This document shows positions 26,435 to 34,496 of a stretch of 64,000 bases of DNA, in pieces (the stretch's first letter is position 1; the number at the start of each line of letters is the position of its first letter). The notes below the pieces were generated by a model. It made no database searches. It had not been told where the DNA came from and was given only the letters and a program-made list of their open reading frames with translations. The stretch is from Anaerostipes amylophilus (GTDB lineage Bacteria > Bacillota > Clostridia > Lachnospirales > Lachnospiraceae). The translations under genes and the position numbers were made by a program. The stretch covers positions 310,001-374,000 of the forward strand of contig NZ_JAOQJG010000002.1 of NCBI RefSeq assembly GCF_025567365.1, in the 5' to 3' direction.

Positions 26435-27688
26435 ATGCGTGAAACAAGGACATTAGAGTTTAAAGAATCCATTACCAATACATTTTTAAAAACAGTCAGT
26501 GCTTTTTCTAATTATGATGGTGGCAGTATTCTTTTTGGAATTGATGACGATGGAAATGTGAAAGGAATACCAGATCCAGTACAAGCTTGTTTAGATATTG
26601 AAAATAAAATTAATGATAATATTTCACCACAGCCTAATTATATCCTTGAATTACAAAATAATGATCAGACGATAAAACTTACAGTAAGACCAGGGGAACA
26701 AAAGCCTTATTTATATAAATCAAAAGCCTATAAACGAAATGATTCAGCAACGATAGAGGTAGATACACTGGAGTTTTCACGACTTGTTTTAGATGGAAAA
26801 AATATTAGATTTGAAGAATTGCCATGTAAGAAACAGAATTTATCATTCGATGTCTTGCAACATAAATTAAAAGAAAGTGTTCAAATTGAATTGTTTAATA
26901 AAGATACATTAAAAATATTGAATTTATATAATGATCAGAATGGATATAATAATGCAGCAGGCATTCTGGCAGATCAAAATGACTTTCCTGGAATTGACAT
27001 TGTAAAGTTTGGTGAAAATATCAGCATTATCAAAAAGAGAGCAACATTTGACAATATATCTATATTGGAAGTGTATGATAAGTCAATTGATATATTTAGA
27101 GATTATTATCAATATGAAGTAATCGAAAGTGCTGATAGGAAGAAAGTAGAAAAGGTACCAGAAGCAGCATTCAGAGAAGCAATTGCTAATGCATTGATTC
27201 ACAGAGTCTGGGATGTAGAATCACAGATTAGGGTTTTGATGTTCGATGATAAGATAGAAATAGTATCTCCAGGAGGTCTGCCAGCTGGAATTACGGAAGA
27301 TGAATATTTGGATGGTAAAATTTCGGTATTAAGAAATAGAAATCTTGCAAATGTATTTTACAGATTAGGGTTTGTAGAGATATTTGGAACAGGGATTAAA
27401 AGAATTAAGCAACTTTATGAAGAAGGATTACAAAAACCAGATTTTGATGTAACAGAGAATACAATTAAGATAATTTTACCAATATTTGAAAAAAATGCGA
27501 ATCTCACAGAAGACGAGAGAAGGATATATAAAGTACTAAGTAAAACGATGTTAAAATCAATCAGTGAGATTGCACCATATGTACCTTTTGGAAAATCAAA
27601 GACAACGCAGTTATTAAAAGAGATGAGGAAAAAAGGCGTTGTAGTTATTGCTGGAAGGGGAAGAGGTACGAAGTACAGGATTAAATAA
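26435..27688 (+). CDS. Schlafen/AlbA-type ATP-binding regulator
   Basis: A 417-residue protein beginning with an AlbA_2/Schlafen-like nucleic-acid-binding domain (ETRTLEFKES, SAFSNYDGGSILFGIDDDG; residues about 1-105). A central region and a GHKL-like segment follow (PEAAFREAIANALIHR...MFDDKIEIVSPGGLP...IFGTGIKRIK, about 248-330). A C-terminal winged-helix domain ends the protein (about 350-417). Such RecG-like/HATPase_c_4 proteins are mostly uncharacterised, and some act in regulation or phage defence. It stands alone between ldh and a pyruvate-kinase-like gene. The family is clear; the role is not. Confidence 0.82.
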   Translation: MRETRTLEFKESITNTFLKTVSAFSNYDGGSILFGIDDDGNVKGIPDPVQACLDIENKINDNISPQPNYILELQNNDQTIKLTVRPGEQKPYLYKSKAYKRNDSATIEVDTLEFSRLVLDGKNIRFEELPCKKQNLSFDVLQHKLKESVQIELFNKDTLKILNLYNDQNGYNNAAGILADQNDFPGIDIVKFGENISIIKKRATFDNISILEVYDKSIDIFRDYYQYEVIESADRKKVEKVPEAAFREAIANALIHRVWDVESQIRVLMFDDKIEIVSPGGLPAGITEDEYLDGKISVLRNRNLANVFYRLGFVEIFGTGIKRIKQLYEEGLQKPDFDVTENTIKIILPIFEKNANLTEDERRIYKVLSKTMLKSISEIAPYVPFGKSKTTQLLKEMRKKGVVVIAGRGRGTKYRIK

Positions 27689-27747
27689 TTGATATGATTA
27701 TAAATTCTCTTTGAACATAAAAATTAAAGAAGGAAAGGAAGATTTAT

Positions 27748-28257
27748 ATGACAACACAAGAAACAATCAAAAAAGCAGTTGATTATGCAAAAGAAAATAA
27801 TATCAAAAATATTGTAGTTGCAACAACGACAGGTGGTAACCTTACATATCTGGAAGATGAAAAAGATTTACATATCGTCGGAGTTACAAACGTTTATGAT
27901 CAGGGACGAAATCAGATGCTAGAAGAAACAAGAAAGCATTTTGAAGAAGCAGGAATGGACATTGTCACAGCAGGACACGCCCTAAGCGGTGCAGAAAGAT
28001 GCTTTTCTACATATTTTGGAGGATATGGACCAATAGAAATTGTGGCTAACACACTTCGTATGTTCTCACAAGGTGTAAAAGTATGTGTGGAAGTAAGTAC
28101 TATGGCACTCGATGCAGGTAAGATTCCATATCAGGAGAAGATCGTAGCGATTGCAGGAAGCGGAAGAGGAGCTGATACGGTGGTATTGCTGACACCATCT
28201 TATACTAGATCTATTTTGGATACGAAAGTACATAAGATTATTGAAATGCCAGAATAG
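27748..28257 (+). CDS. Pyruvate-kinase C-domain-like protein
   Basis: A 169-residue protein resembling the stand-alone pyruvate kinase alpha/beta (PK_C) domain: IKNIVVATTTGGNLTYL (about residues 18-34), VGVTNVYDQ, and IVAIAGSGRGADTVVLLTPS (about 133-152). It lacks the catalytic barrel, so it is not a kinase; family members may bind phosphorylated metabolites or nucleotides as regulators. It has its own ribosome site (GAAAGGAAG) and is followed 29 bp later by a small membrane protein. Function unknown. Confidence 0.75.
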   Translation: MTTQETIKKAVDYAKENNIKNIVVATTTGGNLTYLEDEKDLHIVGVTNVYDQGRNQMLEETRKHFEEAGMDIVTAGHALSGAERCFSTYFGGYGPIEIVANTLRMFSQGVKVCVEVSTMALDAGKIPYQEKIVAIAGSGRGADTVVLLTPSYTRSILDTKVHKIIEMPE

Positions 28258-28286
28258 GATATAGACAGGGAAAAGGATGTAGATTT

Positions 28287-28556
28287 ATGAATCGAAAGAA
28301 GATTGCATTTATTTTATTTATTGTCATGATATTTTCAGAGCTGTTTGCAGGAATTGTATTTTTATTGCCAATCAGCGGCTTTTTTATGTATCCATTTGTA
28401 TCAGGATTTGCAGTGATCATGGGAATACTTAGCGCGGTGCTTGCAAAGAATTTGATTGTAGTAAGAGTGCTTGCGATTGTGGCGGTTGTGTTTTGTCTGT
28501 TTACGATTGGTGCGGATCTGATGATGGTGTTGGAATTTATGGGTGTGATAGGTTAG
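28287..28556 (+). CDS. Small three-helix membrane protein
   Basis: An 89-residue hydrophobic protein with helices at about residues 6-26, 32-52 and 56-78 and a basic N-terminus. AAAAGGATG precedes its ATG by a suitable distance. It ends 27 bp before the MATE gene and may be translated with it. No family recognised. Confidence 0.6.
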   Translation: MNRKKIAFILFIVMIFSELFAGIVFLLPISGFFMYPFVSGFAVIMGILSAVLAKNLIVVRVLAIVAVVFCLFTIGADLMMVLEFMGVIG

Positions 28557-28583
28557 AAAAACAAAATGAAAGAGGAAAATTAA

Positions 28584-29924
28584 TTGGAAGGAAATTTAAC
28601 AAAAGGACCAATTTTAAAAACACTAACGAAACTAGCAATTCCGATCATGGCATCATCGTTTCTAGGAACATTATACAATATTACAGATATGGCATGGATT
28701 GGCATTCTTGGATCAAAAGCAGTTGCTGGAGTCGGAGTTGGAGGAATGTTTACGTGGCTTTCGCAAGGCTTAGCAGCGATGTCAAGAATGGGCGGACAGG
28801 TACAAGTAGCGCAATGTATTGGACGTGGAGACAGGGAAAAAGCTCATAAGTATGCACAGGCAGCAGTTCAGCTGGCAACACTTATGGGACTTTTATTTGC
28901 AACCGTAATGCTACTGTTTTTACATCCGCTGGTAGGATTTTTTCAACTACAAGACCCAGAAGCATTGCAGGCAGCACTGTCTTACACAAAAATAGCCTGT
29001 GGTTTGATCGTATTTTCATTTTTGACACTAACATTAACAGGAATCTACACAGCACAAGGAGATTCCAAGACTCCGTTTGTGGCGAATTTCATAGGACTTG
29101 TAACAAATATGATCCTAGATCCATTGCTGATCTTAGGCTTAGGACCAGTAAACAAATTCGGAGTAAATGGAGCAGCAATCGCGACGGTGAGTGCACAGGC
29201 AATCGTTATGTCAATTTTAATCCTAGGCGTTGTGATAAGGAAAAAGGAGAATGTATTAAAAGGGATCAATCTATTTGCCAAAATTCCATTCAAATATCTA
29301 AAAGGAATCTGCAAGATCGGTATTCCAACAGCGATTCAGGGAATGGTTTATTGTGGAATATCCATGGTATTAACTCGCATGGTTTCAGGATTTGGAGCAG
29401 AAGCAGTGGCAGTCCAGAGAGTCGGAGGACAGATTGAATCTGTTTCATGGAATACAGCCGATGGATTTGGAACAGCTCTAAATGCATTTATCGGACAAAA
29501 CTATGGAGCTGGAAAGATGGATCGTGTCAAAAAAGGATATAAAGCTTCATTGTGCAGCATTGGAATTTGGGGAATATTTATTACGATGATGTTTGTTTTT
29601 CAGCCAAAAGCAATTGCACATATTTTCTTCCATGAACCAAAGGCAATTATGATTGCGATCGGATATTTGGTGATCATTGGATTAAGTGAAGCGTTTATGA
29701 GTGTGGAACTGATGACAGTAGGTGCGTTGTCTGGATTAGGAAAAACGCATTTATGCAGTGTGATCAGCATTTTATTTACTGGCGCAAGGATTCCGTTGGC
29801 AATTGTTTTAAGTGGGACATTGCTTGGTTTGGATGGTATTTGGTGGGCACTTTCTGTGACATCGATTGTGAAAGGAATCATTTTTGTGTGTACATTTTAT
29901 AGGATTACAAGAGAAAACAGATAA
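28584..29924 (+). CDS. MATE-family efflux transporter
   Basis: A 446-residue multidrug and toxic-compound extrusion antiporter with about twelve membrane helices in two MatE halves (NorM/DinF-like). Start is TTG 28584, eight bases after AGAGGA. Early residues (GPILKTLTKLAIPIMASSFLGTLYNITDMAWIG) and the mid-protein VNGAAIATVSAQA match the family. It exports cationic or amphipathic compounds using Na+ or H+. Its stop lies at the edge of the accessory island: the next frame is a truncated Fic fragment beginning inside its last codons. Confidence 0.93.
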   Translation: MEGNLTKGPILKTLTKLAIPIMASSFLGTLYNITDMAWIGILGSKAVAGVGVGGMFTWLSQGLAAMSRMGGQVQVAQCIGRGDREKAHKYAQAAVQLATLMGLLFATVMLLFLHPLVGFFQLQDPEALQAALSYTKIACGLIVFSFLTLTLTGIYTAQGDSKTPFVANFIGLVTNMILDPLLILGLGPVNKFGVNGAAIATVSAQAIVMSILILGVVIRKKENVLKGINLFAKIPFKYLKGICKIGIPTAIQGMVYCGISMVLTRMVSGFGAEAVAVQRVGGQIESVSWNTADGFGTALNAFIGQNYGAGKMDRVKKGYKASLCSIGIWGIFITMMFVFQPKAIAHIFFHEPKAIMIAIGYLVIIGLSEAFMSVELMTVGALSGLGKTHLCSVISILFTGARIPLAIVLSGTLLGLDGIWWALSVTSIVKGIIFVCTFYRITRENR

Positions 29925-30453
29925 ATATACAGGCGGCATTTACCATAAGACACAGATTGACTTAACATATAATTCAAATCATATGGAAGGAAGCCGTCTG
30001 ACACATGATCAGACACGATATATTTTCGAAACAAATATGATAGGAGTAGAAAATGAAGTTCTTAATGTAGATGATGTGCTTGAAACAGCCAACCATTTTT
30101 GCTGTATTGATATGATTATAGATCACGCGAAAATGACATTGACAGAGAAATTTATTATCAACCCGAAAGGTACATCTATCAGTAAACTAAGTAAGGCAAA
30201 GAAATCATTTACTGTAAAATGGAAGAAACAAAATACACAAACAACAGGTTATCGTCAGATATACTCAATGAACAGCAAATTTAAAACAGGAAATAAGTAT
30301 GTTATGATAACAAGTAATAAAACAACCAGCAAGTCGATCAAAAAATTGAAAGCAAAGAAAAAGTATTATATAAGAATCTGTACTTATAAAACAGTAGGTG
30401 GTACAAAATATTATTCAGGATGGTCATCCGTTAAGTCGGTAACCACCAAATAA
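29884..30453 (+). pseudogene. Fic N-terminal fragment fused to an Fn3-like surface domain
   Basis: One open frame joins two unrelated pieces. Residues about 11-92 match the N-terminal part of Fic/DOC adenylyltransferases (YHKTQIDLTYNSNHMEGSRLTHDQ, IGVENEVLNVDDV), including an inhibitory S-x-x-x-E-G helix (Ser31-Gly36), but the catalytic HPFxxGNGR motif is absent. Residues about 93-189 form a fibronectin-III-like repeat (SFTVKWKK...KYYIRICTYKTVGGTKYYSGWSSVKS) typical of large surface proteins. There is no signal peptide, no convincing start and no ribosome site. I read it as two gene ends joined by a deletion at the border of the island. Confidence 0.7.
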
Positions 30454-30484
30454 GCATACGAATTAGTTCAAGGAAGGTTTACTT

Positions 30485-31105
30485 ATGAAAATATATATAG
30501 ATTTTGATGATGTTATCTGCGAAACAGCAAAATACTTTACAAAGATTGCAAAAGAATTATTTGATATTGATGTTCCATATCGAGAAGTTCAGTTTTTTAA
30601 TCTTCAGAAATCGTTTGATTTAAGTGAAGAACAGTATGATGAATTGATGAAAGCAGGGCATATTCCGGAAAATTTACTGGATTATGAAGAGACACCAGGA
30701 GCTTCCAAAGTGATCAACAAGTGGGTTGATGAAGGACATGAGGTTTCTGTTGTCACAGGAAGACCATTTGATTCTTATGAACCATCCAGAAGATGGTTGG
30801 ATGAACATCATTTAGACAGAATCCCGATTTATTTTGTCGATAAATATGGACGAGAAACGTTCAAACAGGATCATACCTATAATCTGACATTGGATGAACT
30901 TTATCAGATGCACTTTGATTTTGCGATTGAAGACTCACCAGCTGCATTTGAGCATGTCCAGCATTTTAAAAATTGCAGAGTAGCTGTTTATGACCGACCA
31001 TGGAATCAGAAGGCAAAATTTCCAGATGAAAGATTTGTGAGATGCATGAATTGGAAAGAAATTGATGATATATTTGAGAAAATTGTAAACAAAGAAACTA
31101 TATAA
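30485..31105 (+). CDS. HAD-like 5'-nucleotidase (NT5C-type)
   Basis: A 206-residue HAD-fold protein with motif I IDFDDVICETA (Asp6 and Asp8 region), motif II VVTGRPFDSYEPSRRW and a C-terminal FAIEDSPAAFEHV. The motif-II variant and length fit the 5'(3')-deoxyribonucleotidase / YorS-like group that dephosphorylates nucleotides. A clear ribosome site (AAGGAAGG) precedes it. The following gene starts 24 bp later with a perfect ribosome site but is cut by an IS3 remnant. Substrate inferred. Confidence 0.75.
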   Translation: MKIYIDFDDVICETAKYFTKIAKELFDIDVPYREVQFFNLQKSFDLSEEQYDELMKAGHIPENLLDYEETPGASKVINKWVDEGHEVSVVTGRPFDSYEPSRRWLDEHHLDRIPIYFVDKYGRETFKQDHTYNLTLDELYQMHFDFAIEDSPAAFEHVQHFKNCRVAVYDRPWNQKAKFPDERFVRCMNWKEIDDIFEKIVNKETI

Positions 31106-31129
31106 TAAAAAAATCTAAGGAGGTATCAT

Positions 31130-31185
31130 ATGAAATTACATAAATATTTTGCATTTGGTTCCCTGATCTGCATGATCATGGCTAT
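31130..31185 (+). pseudogene. 5' stub of a small membrane protein gene cut by IS3 remnant
   Basis: A strong TAAGGAGG site and ATG open a frame MKLHKYFAFGSLICMIMAM with a hydrophobic start. From about 31185 the sequence becomes the reverse strand of an IS3-type transposase, so the rest of the original gene is lost. The 103-codon read-through frame is an artefact. Confidence 0.6.
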
Positions 31186-31497
31186 GCTTTACGACGTTTT
31201 TCTGTATCAGAAGGTACGTGGTGGAGCCATGCAAGATGTCCTGAGCGAGAGACACCTAAAAATTTCAACATTCCGGAGACGGAAACCCGGCGTTCAGCCT
31301 TTTGGGCAGCTTCCGTATTCTCAGACACTTCAAGATAAATGGCTTCCGTCATTTTCCCGGAAGTCTTTCAGCCATTTTGTTAATGTGCTGTATCCGATGC
31401 CAAGATTTTCTGCACATCCACGTACTCCGAGATCTTTGTGATCTTGATAGTACTGGACTGCATCAAGTTTAAATTGTTTGTCATGTTGCTTTGCCAT
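31182..31497 (-). mobile_element. IS3-family insertion sequence remnant
   Basis: On the minus strand, ATG 31497 with AAGGAGG opens a 55-codon OrfA fragment (MAKQHDKQFKLDAVQYY..., helix-turn-helix GVRGCAENLGIGYSTLTKW). It loses frame near 31340. The following frame reads EVSENTEAAQKAERR and KFLGVSRSGHLAWLHHVPSDTEKRR, the N-terminus of OrfB. The rest of OrfB with the DDE integrase core is gone. The element is dead and truncates the gene at 31130. Confidence 0.8.
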
Positions 31498-31570
31498 ATG
31501 AGATCCTCCTTCAGCATGCCTCTATTGTATCATGCCTATGTGTATTTGGAATTTCTCATTTTGGCTTGTA

Positions 31571-32329
31571 CTATTTATATTCTAGCATAAAAGATTCATA
31601 CAATGGACTCTTAACAGTTCCGCCAAAGAAGAAACCTCTGTAACCTGCAGTTGGCCTTTTATAATATTTGGGTTTCGCTGTTATATGATAGTTTATATAA
31701 ATTGCTGCGGCATTTTTTAAAGAAACCTTTCCACCATTTTTTATCTTTTTGGGTTTATTATTTTTATAACAGATTTCAATACTGTCCACCTTATAATTCT
31801 TGACAGTTTTAACAGTAATCTTTACTTTTGATTTTGGAGCAGTTCCTTTATCCTCTACCATCCAATGGCCTTTTGCAAGAGCAGCATAATTTTTAGAGCC
31901 GATCTTTATACTTGTAAATACTCGAGAGTGCTTTTTGAATGTTACGGCACAAGACAGGTTATAGCTCTTTCTATTCTGTTTTACTGTAAAACGGAGTTTT
32001 GTTTTTTCGCCATCTTTTACACAATGTATGGGACCTGGTGCCGTTTCTACAAAAATAGCGTTAAGACCAGCTGCTTTTGATGCGGTATAATATTTGTTAG
32101 ATGATTTTACGTTTGTGATTACAGCGGACCTGGATAAATTCTTTATATAAATGTATCCATCTCCTTCTGTGGGCAGTTCATTTCCACTAATATAAGCACG
32201 ATAAAACTCCAGAGTCTGTTTCTTCGGGCACTGAGGTGCCTTTGCTGCTGCGCTTACTGCTGTAGGTACTGCCAGGATTACGAAAAGGCATGCCAATAAG
32301 CTGACTAAAATGTTTCTTGTCTTTTTCAC
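31571..32329 (-). CDS. Secreted protein of unknown function
   Basis: A 252-residue exported protein. The first 28 residues form a signal peptide (KKTRNIL, hydrophobic core, cleavage near VSAAA). The mature part is Lys-rich with alternating beta-type stretches and two Cys pairs (CPKK, HCVKD, LSCAV, EICYKN), and ends in an aromatic, Gly-rich segment (YRGFFFGGTVKSPLYESF). No catalytic motif or anchor is seen. AGGAGGAAAAT precedes the start. It lies between IS remnants in the accessory island. I do not recognise the family. Confidence 0.72.
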   Translation of the reverse strand: MKKTRNILVSLLACLFVILAVPTAVSAAAKAPQCPKKQTLEFYRAYISGNELPTEGDGYIYIKNLSRSAVITNVKSSNKYYTASKAAGLNAIFVETAPGPIHCVKDGEKTKLRFTVKQNRKSYNLSCAVTFKKHSRVFTSIKIGSKNYAALAKGHWMVEDKGTAPKSKVKITVKTVKNYKVDSIEICYKNNKPKKIKNGGKVSLKNAAAIYINYHITAKPKYYKRPTAGYRGFFFGGTVKSPLYESFMLEYK

Positions 32330-32530
32330 TTTGATTTTCCTCCTAATTATTTTGCTTTTTCATTTTGTGCTGCTGTTAATTTCTCTTTTTCCTTCCACTC
32401 CTTTCCCATTATAACGTGCCTAAAAGTTCTGCTTCAGCTATATTGTCAGACTTTCCCTTTGAGCCGTTATATTTTTACATCATTATAATAATCTTATTAT
32501 AAGCAGTCAATATTTTCCAAGATCATAATT

Positions 32531-32607
32531 CACGAAAATCTTTTTCGTGGTTACCGTTCACAGTAACACGCTTCGCGGAATGTTACAGTGAACAATAACT
32601 TTTCGTG
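32531..32607 (+). repeat. REP-like imperfect palindrome cluster
   Basis: A 13-base arm (32556-32568) pairs with 32581-32593 with a single mismatch around CGCTTCGCGGAA, and pairing continues outward. CACGAAAA at 32531 can pair with TTTTCGTG at 32542 or with a second copy at 32600, giving alternative folds. It lies in the 500-bp gap between the secreted-protein gene and the IS1182 remnant. The rest of the gap holds an A/T palindrome at 32483-32502 and no gene. Confidence 0.6.
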
Positions 32608-32825
32608 TTAATTGCAATTCAAACTTCCACTCAAGGAGCGTGTTCGAAAAAGGCTTTCCTATAACTAATCGGCAACTTTCTCCCTTTTATTGCCTCTTTT
32701 GATTATTAATAGTATGATTAGAGTGTCAAAAGGTACGCCCAATGAACCTTGAAAATTTCATATAAACCAACAAATCATCATCTATAGATGGTATAATAAT
32801 CTCAGTTTATTTGAGAGGTGATTCC

Positions 32826-33193
32826 ATGTCTTTTGCAAAAAATGAATGTCAGCAGTTAACTTTGGAGGATAGTATGTTTTACCTTACCGCCCCAATACTC
32901 CTGTAAATGTGATCGTTGGCGGTATGGTGCTTGAAGAGCTTATGGGGCTGATGGATGAGGAATTCATGGATTCCCTTCTTTTTGATATCCGTTTCCAGTA
33001 TGCCCTCCATACTACCAGTTTTAAAGAGCAGCCTGTCAGTGACCGTACATTTAGCCGTTTCCGCAGAAGGTGTCTTACTTACGAAACAGAGACTGGCATT
33101 GACCTGATCCATGATACGGAAAAAGAACTCTCTGGGAAAATGGCAGCCCTAAACTTCAAGAAGCTGTTTGGATATCTGAACAGTGTGGGTTAG
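32826..33193 (+). pseudogene. IS1182-family transposase remnant
   Basis: ATG 32826 (GAGGTGATTCC upstream) opens MSFAKNECQQLTLEDSMF, the normal start of an IS1182-type transposase, and stops after a deletion. The protein then resumes in another frame as NVIVGGMVLEELMGL...FDIRFQYALHTTSFKEQPVSDRTFSRFRRRCLTYETETGIDLIH, the N-terminal DUF772 dimerisation region, ending at 33193. The whole catalytic half is missing, so it is inactive. Confidence 0.85.
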
Positions 33194-33241
33194 TGCGCCT
33201 TAATTCCCCAGATCAGTTAACAGAGCAGAAACAAGAACAGA

Positions 33242-33486
33242 AACGTTTTCGATGTAAGAGCATCGTTAAAAGTTGGGCTGCAGATGGAGCAGGGTAAACT
33301 TCCATCTCATTAGATGTCTTAACTGGGCATCGAGCCTGACAGCTTGGATAAAGCTGTAGTCCACGTGGAGGACTTAATGATTTTCAAGTCGTTATGGGTA
33401 TCTTAACTGGGTACCGAGGCTGACAACCAGCAGAAAACTCTTTTACAAAAGTAATTCTCACAAGAGTGTGGTTTAATGCCACACTC
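33242..33486 (+). ncRNA. Candidate structured RNA with repeated motif (unclassified)
   Basis: Within 245 bases I can fold: a bulged hairpin at 33242-33273 (core CGATG/CATCG); ACAGCTT/AAGCTGT at 33339-33357; AGTCC/GGACT at 33358-33374, in competition with GACTT/AAGTC at 33371-33390; and GAGTGTGG/CCACACTC at 33464-33486. A 25-base motif beginning TCTTAACTGGG occurs twice (33317-33341 and 33401-33425, 22 of 25 identical). No protein frame covers it. It follows an IS remnant and precedes a GTG-started gene. Known RNA family not recognised; a decayed mobile-element end is the alternative. Confidence 0.4.
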
Positions 33487-33507
33487 TCCTTTGCATGTGA
33501 GGTATAA

Positions 33508-33957
33508 GTGGCAACAAAGGTAGATAAGAAAAACGCAATACGACAAGGTATTACAGAGGCGGAAATCGTATATTTCCAAAATTTGGCAGGTAAAACATTT
33601 CTGTATGTTTGTGGAGATGAATATTTTGAAGTTTCTTTTCCAATAGATCACTTTCTACATTTAACAGGAGTGGAGACAAGACTTTCGGCCAAGGATTTTT
33701 ATAAGAATGCAAAAAAATCTATTCTTACAAATAATCAGTTCTATTTTGACGCAAGACATGTATATGCAAATGCCAAAAGGAAACTTCCGTGTTTAAAACG
33801 CTTGCCGGAATTAACGAATGAAATGGTATGTGTTCTAAAAAATATGGAAACCATGACAAATACATATAAACTCAGCGTTACAAATTTGGAATTTACAGGA
33901 AGTGTGACAAGAAAGCCAAAACGGTATACTGGGAAAAAAAGATTAAGAAAAGAATAA
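33508..33957 (+). CDS. PBECR4-like domain protein
   Basis: A 149-residue basic protein resembling the PBECR4 group of the Barnase-EndoU-ColicinE5/RelE-like nuclease superfamily seen in phage and mobile elements. The core is AGKTFLYVCGDEYFEVSFPIDHFLHLTGVET followed by LSAKDFYKNAKKSIL. Start is GTG 33508, following a GTGAGG site; this is moderately weak. The C-terminus is very basic (RKPKRYTGKKRLRKE), suggesting nucleic-acid contact. No antitoxin-like gene adjoins it. Enzyme activity is not shown by obvious catalytic residues. Confidence 0.55.
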   Translation: MATKVDKKNAIRQGITEAEIVYFQNLAGKTFLYVCGDEYFEVSFPIDHFLHLTGVETRLSAKDFYKNAKKSILTNNQFYFDARHVYANAKRKLPCLKRLPELTNEMVCVLKNMETMTNTYKLSVTNLEFTGSVTRKPKRYTGKKRLRKE

Positions 33958-34004
33958 AGAGCTGGTTTTAATTGTAAAATTTATGGGGAACTAACATCAG
34001 CTTA

Positions 34005-34032
34005 TTGACATAAATTTAAAAATAAGTATAAT
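34005..34032 (+). promoter_or_regulatory. Promoter of the cadC/arsR gene
   Basis: Perfect TTGACA (34005-34010) and perfect TATAAT (34027-34032) with a 16-bp spacer. The repressor-type operator starts two bases after the -10. Confidence 0.85.
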
Positions 34033-34034
34033 AA

Positions 34035-34056
34035 TAGTTGAGTAGTTGTTCAACTA
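34035..34056 (+). promoter_or_regulatory. ArsR/CadC operator 1
   Basis: A 22-bp imperfect palindrome with arms TAGTTGA and TCAACTA at the transcription start. The same pattern recurs 418 bp downstream before the ATPase gene, which supports autoregulation and operon control by the intervening repressor. Confidence 0.75.
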
Positions 34057-34077
34057 TTGTTATTTGGAGGTGAATAT

Positions 34078-34437
34078 ATGTCAAAAACGTCTTATATTTG
34101 TAATTGCGATGTAATTCATGAGGATATTGTGAATGATGTGAAATCCAAGATGCAGCCAAAAGATGATTATATCCAGTTGGCTTCTTTGTTTAAGCTATTT
34201 GGAGATGGAACTAGAGTACAAATCTTACACGCTCTAGAACAGAGTGAGATGTGTGTATGTGATCTTGCAGTGCTACTGGGGGTAACAAAATCTGCAATTT
34301 CGCATCAGTTAAAGGCATTACGCCTTGCGAATCTGGTAAAATTCCGTAAAGAAGCACAGATAGTTTACTACTCGCTGGCAGATGATCATGTGAAAGAGAT
34401 TATTGACAAGGGATTTGAGCATCTTTGGCAGAAATAA
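34078..34437 (+). CDS. cadC: ArsR/SmtB-family metal repressor, CadC-like
   Basis: A 119-residue winged-helix metal sensor. The start is ATG 34078, correctly spaced from GGAGG at 34065. CadC-type metal ligands are visible: an N-terminal CNCD (about residues 7-10) and CVCDLAVLLG in the DNA-reading region, followed by TKSAISHQLKALRLANLV. Proteins of this group release DNA on binding Cd, Pb or Zn. Matching palindromes flank the gene, one on its own promoter and one just before the P-type ATPase. Arsenic sensing is less likely given the CadC-like N-terminal cysteines and the CadA-like partner. Confidence 0.88.
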   Translation: MSKTSYICNCDVIHEDIVNDVKSKMQPKDDYIQLASLFKLFGDGTRVQILHALEQSEMCVCDLAVLLGVTKSAISHQLKALRLANLVKFRKEAQIVYYSLADDHVKEIIDKGFEHLWQK

Positions 34438-34452
34438 TATTTTTTAACATTA

Positions 34453-34474
34453 TAGTTGAGTAATTGAACAACTA
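34453..34474 (+). promoter_or_regulatory. ArsR/CadC operator 2
   Basis: TAGTTGAGTAATTG followed by AACAACTA: the same 22-bp layout as operator 1, differing at a few central bases, lying in the 59-bp gap before the metal ATPase. Confidence 0.7.
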
Positions 34475-34496
34475 AACAAATTGTAAGGAGATTATC

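Noticed and set aside
31130..31441. 103-codon frame as a real gene
   Set aside because: Only the first 18 or so codons are original; the rest is the reverse strand of an IS3 remnant.
33317..33425. CRISPR array from the repeated 25-base motif
   Set aside because: Only two imperfect copies, one 59-base spacer-like interval and no cas genes.
33195..33490. Group II intron 5' end (GTGCGCC at 33194)
   Set aside because: Only the first bases fit; no maturase, no recognisable domain V, and the bounds cannot be set.
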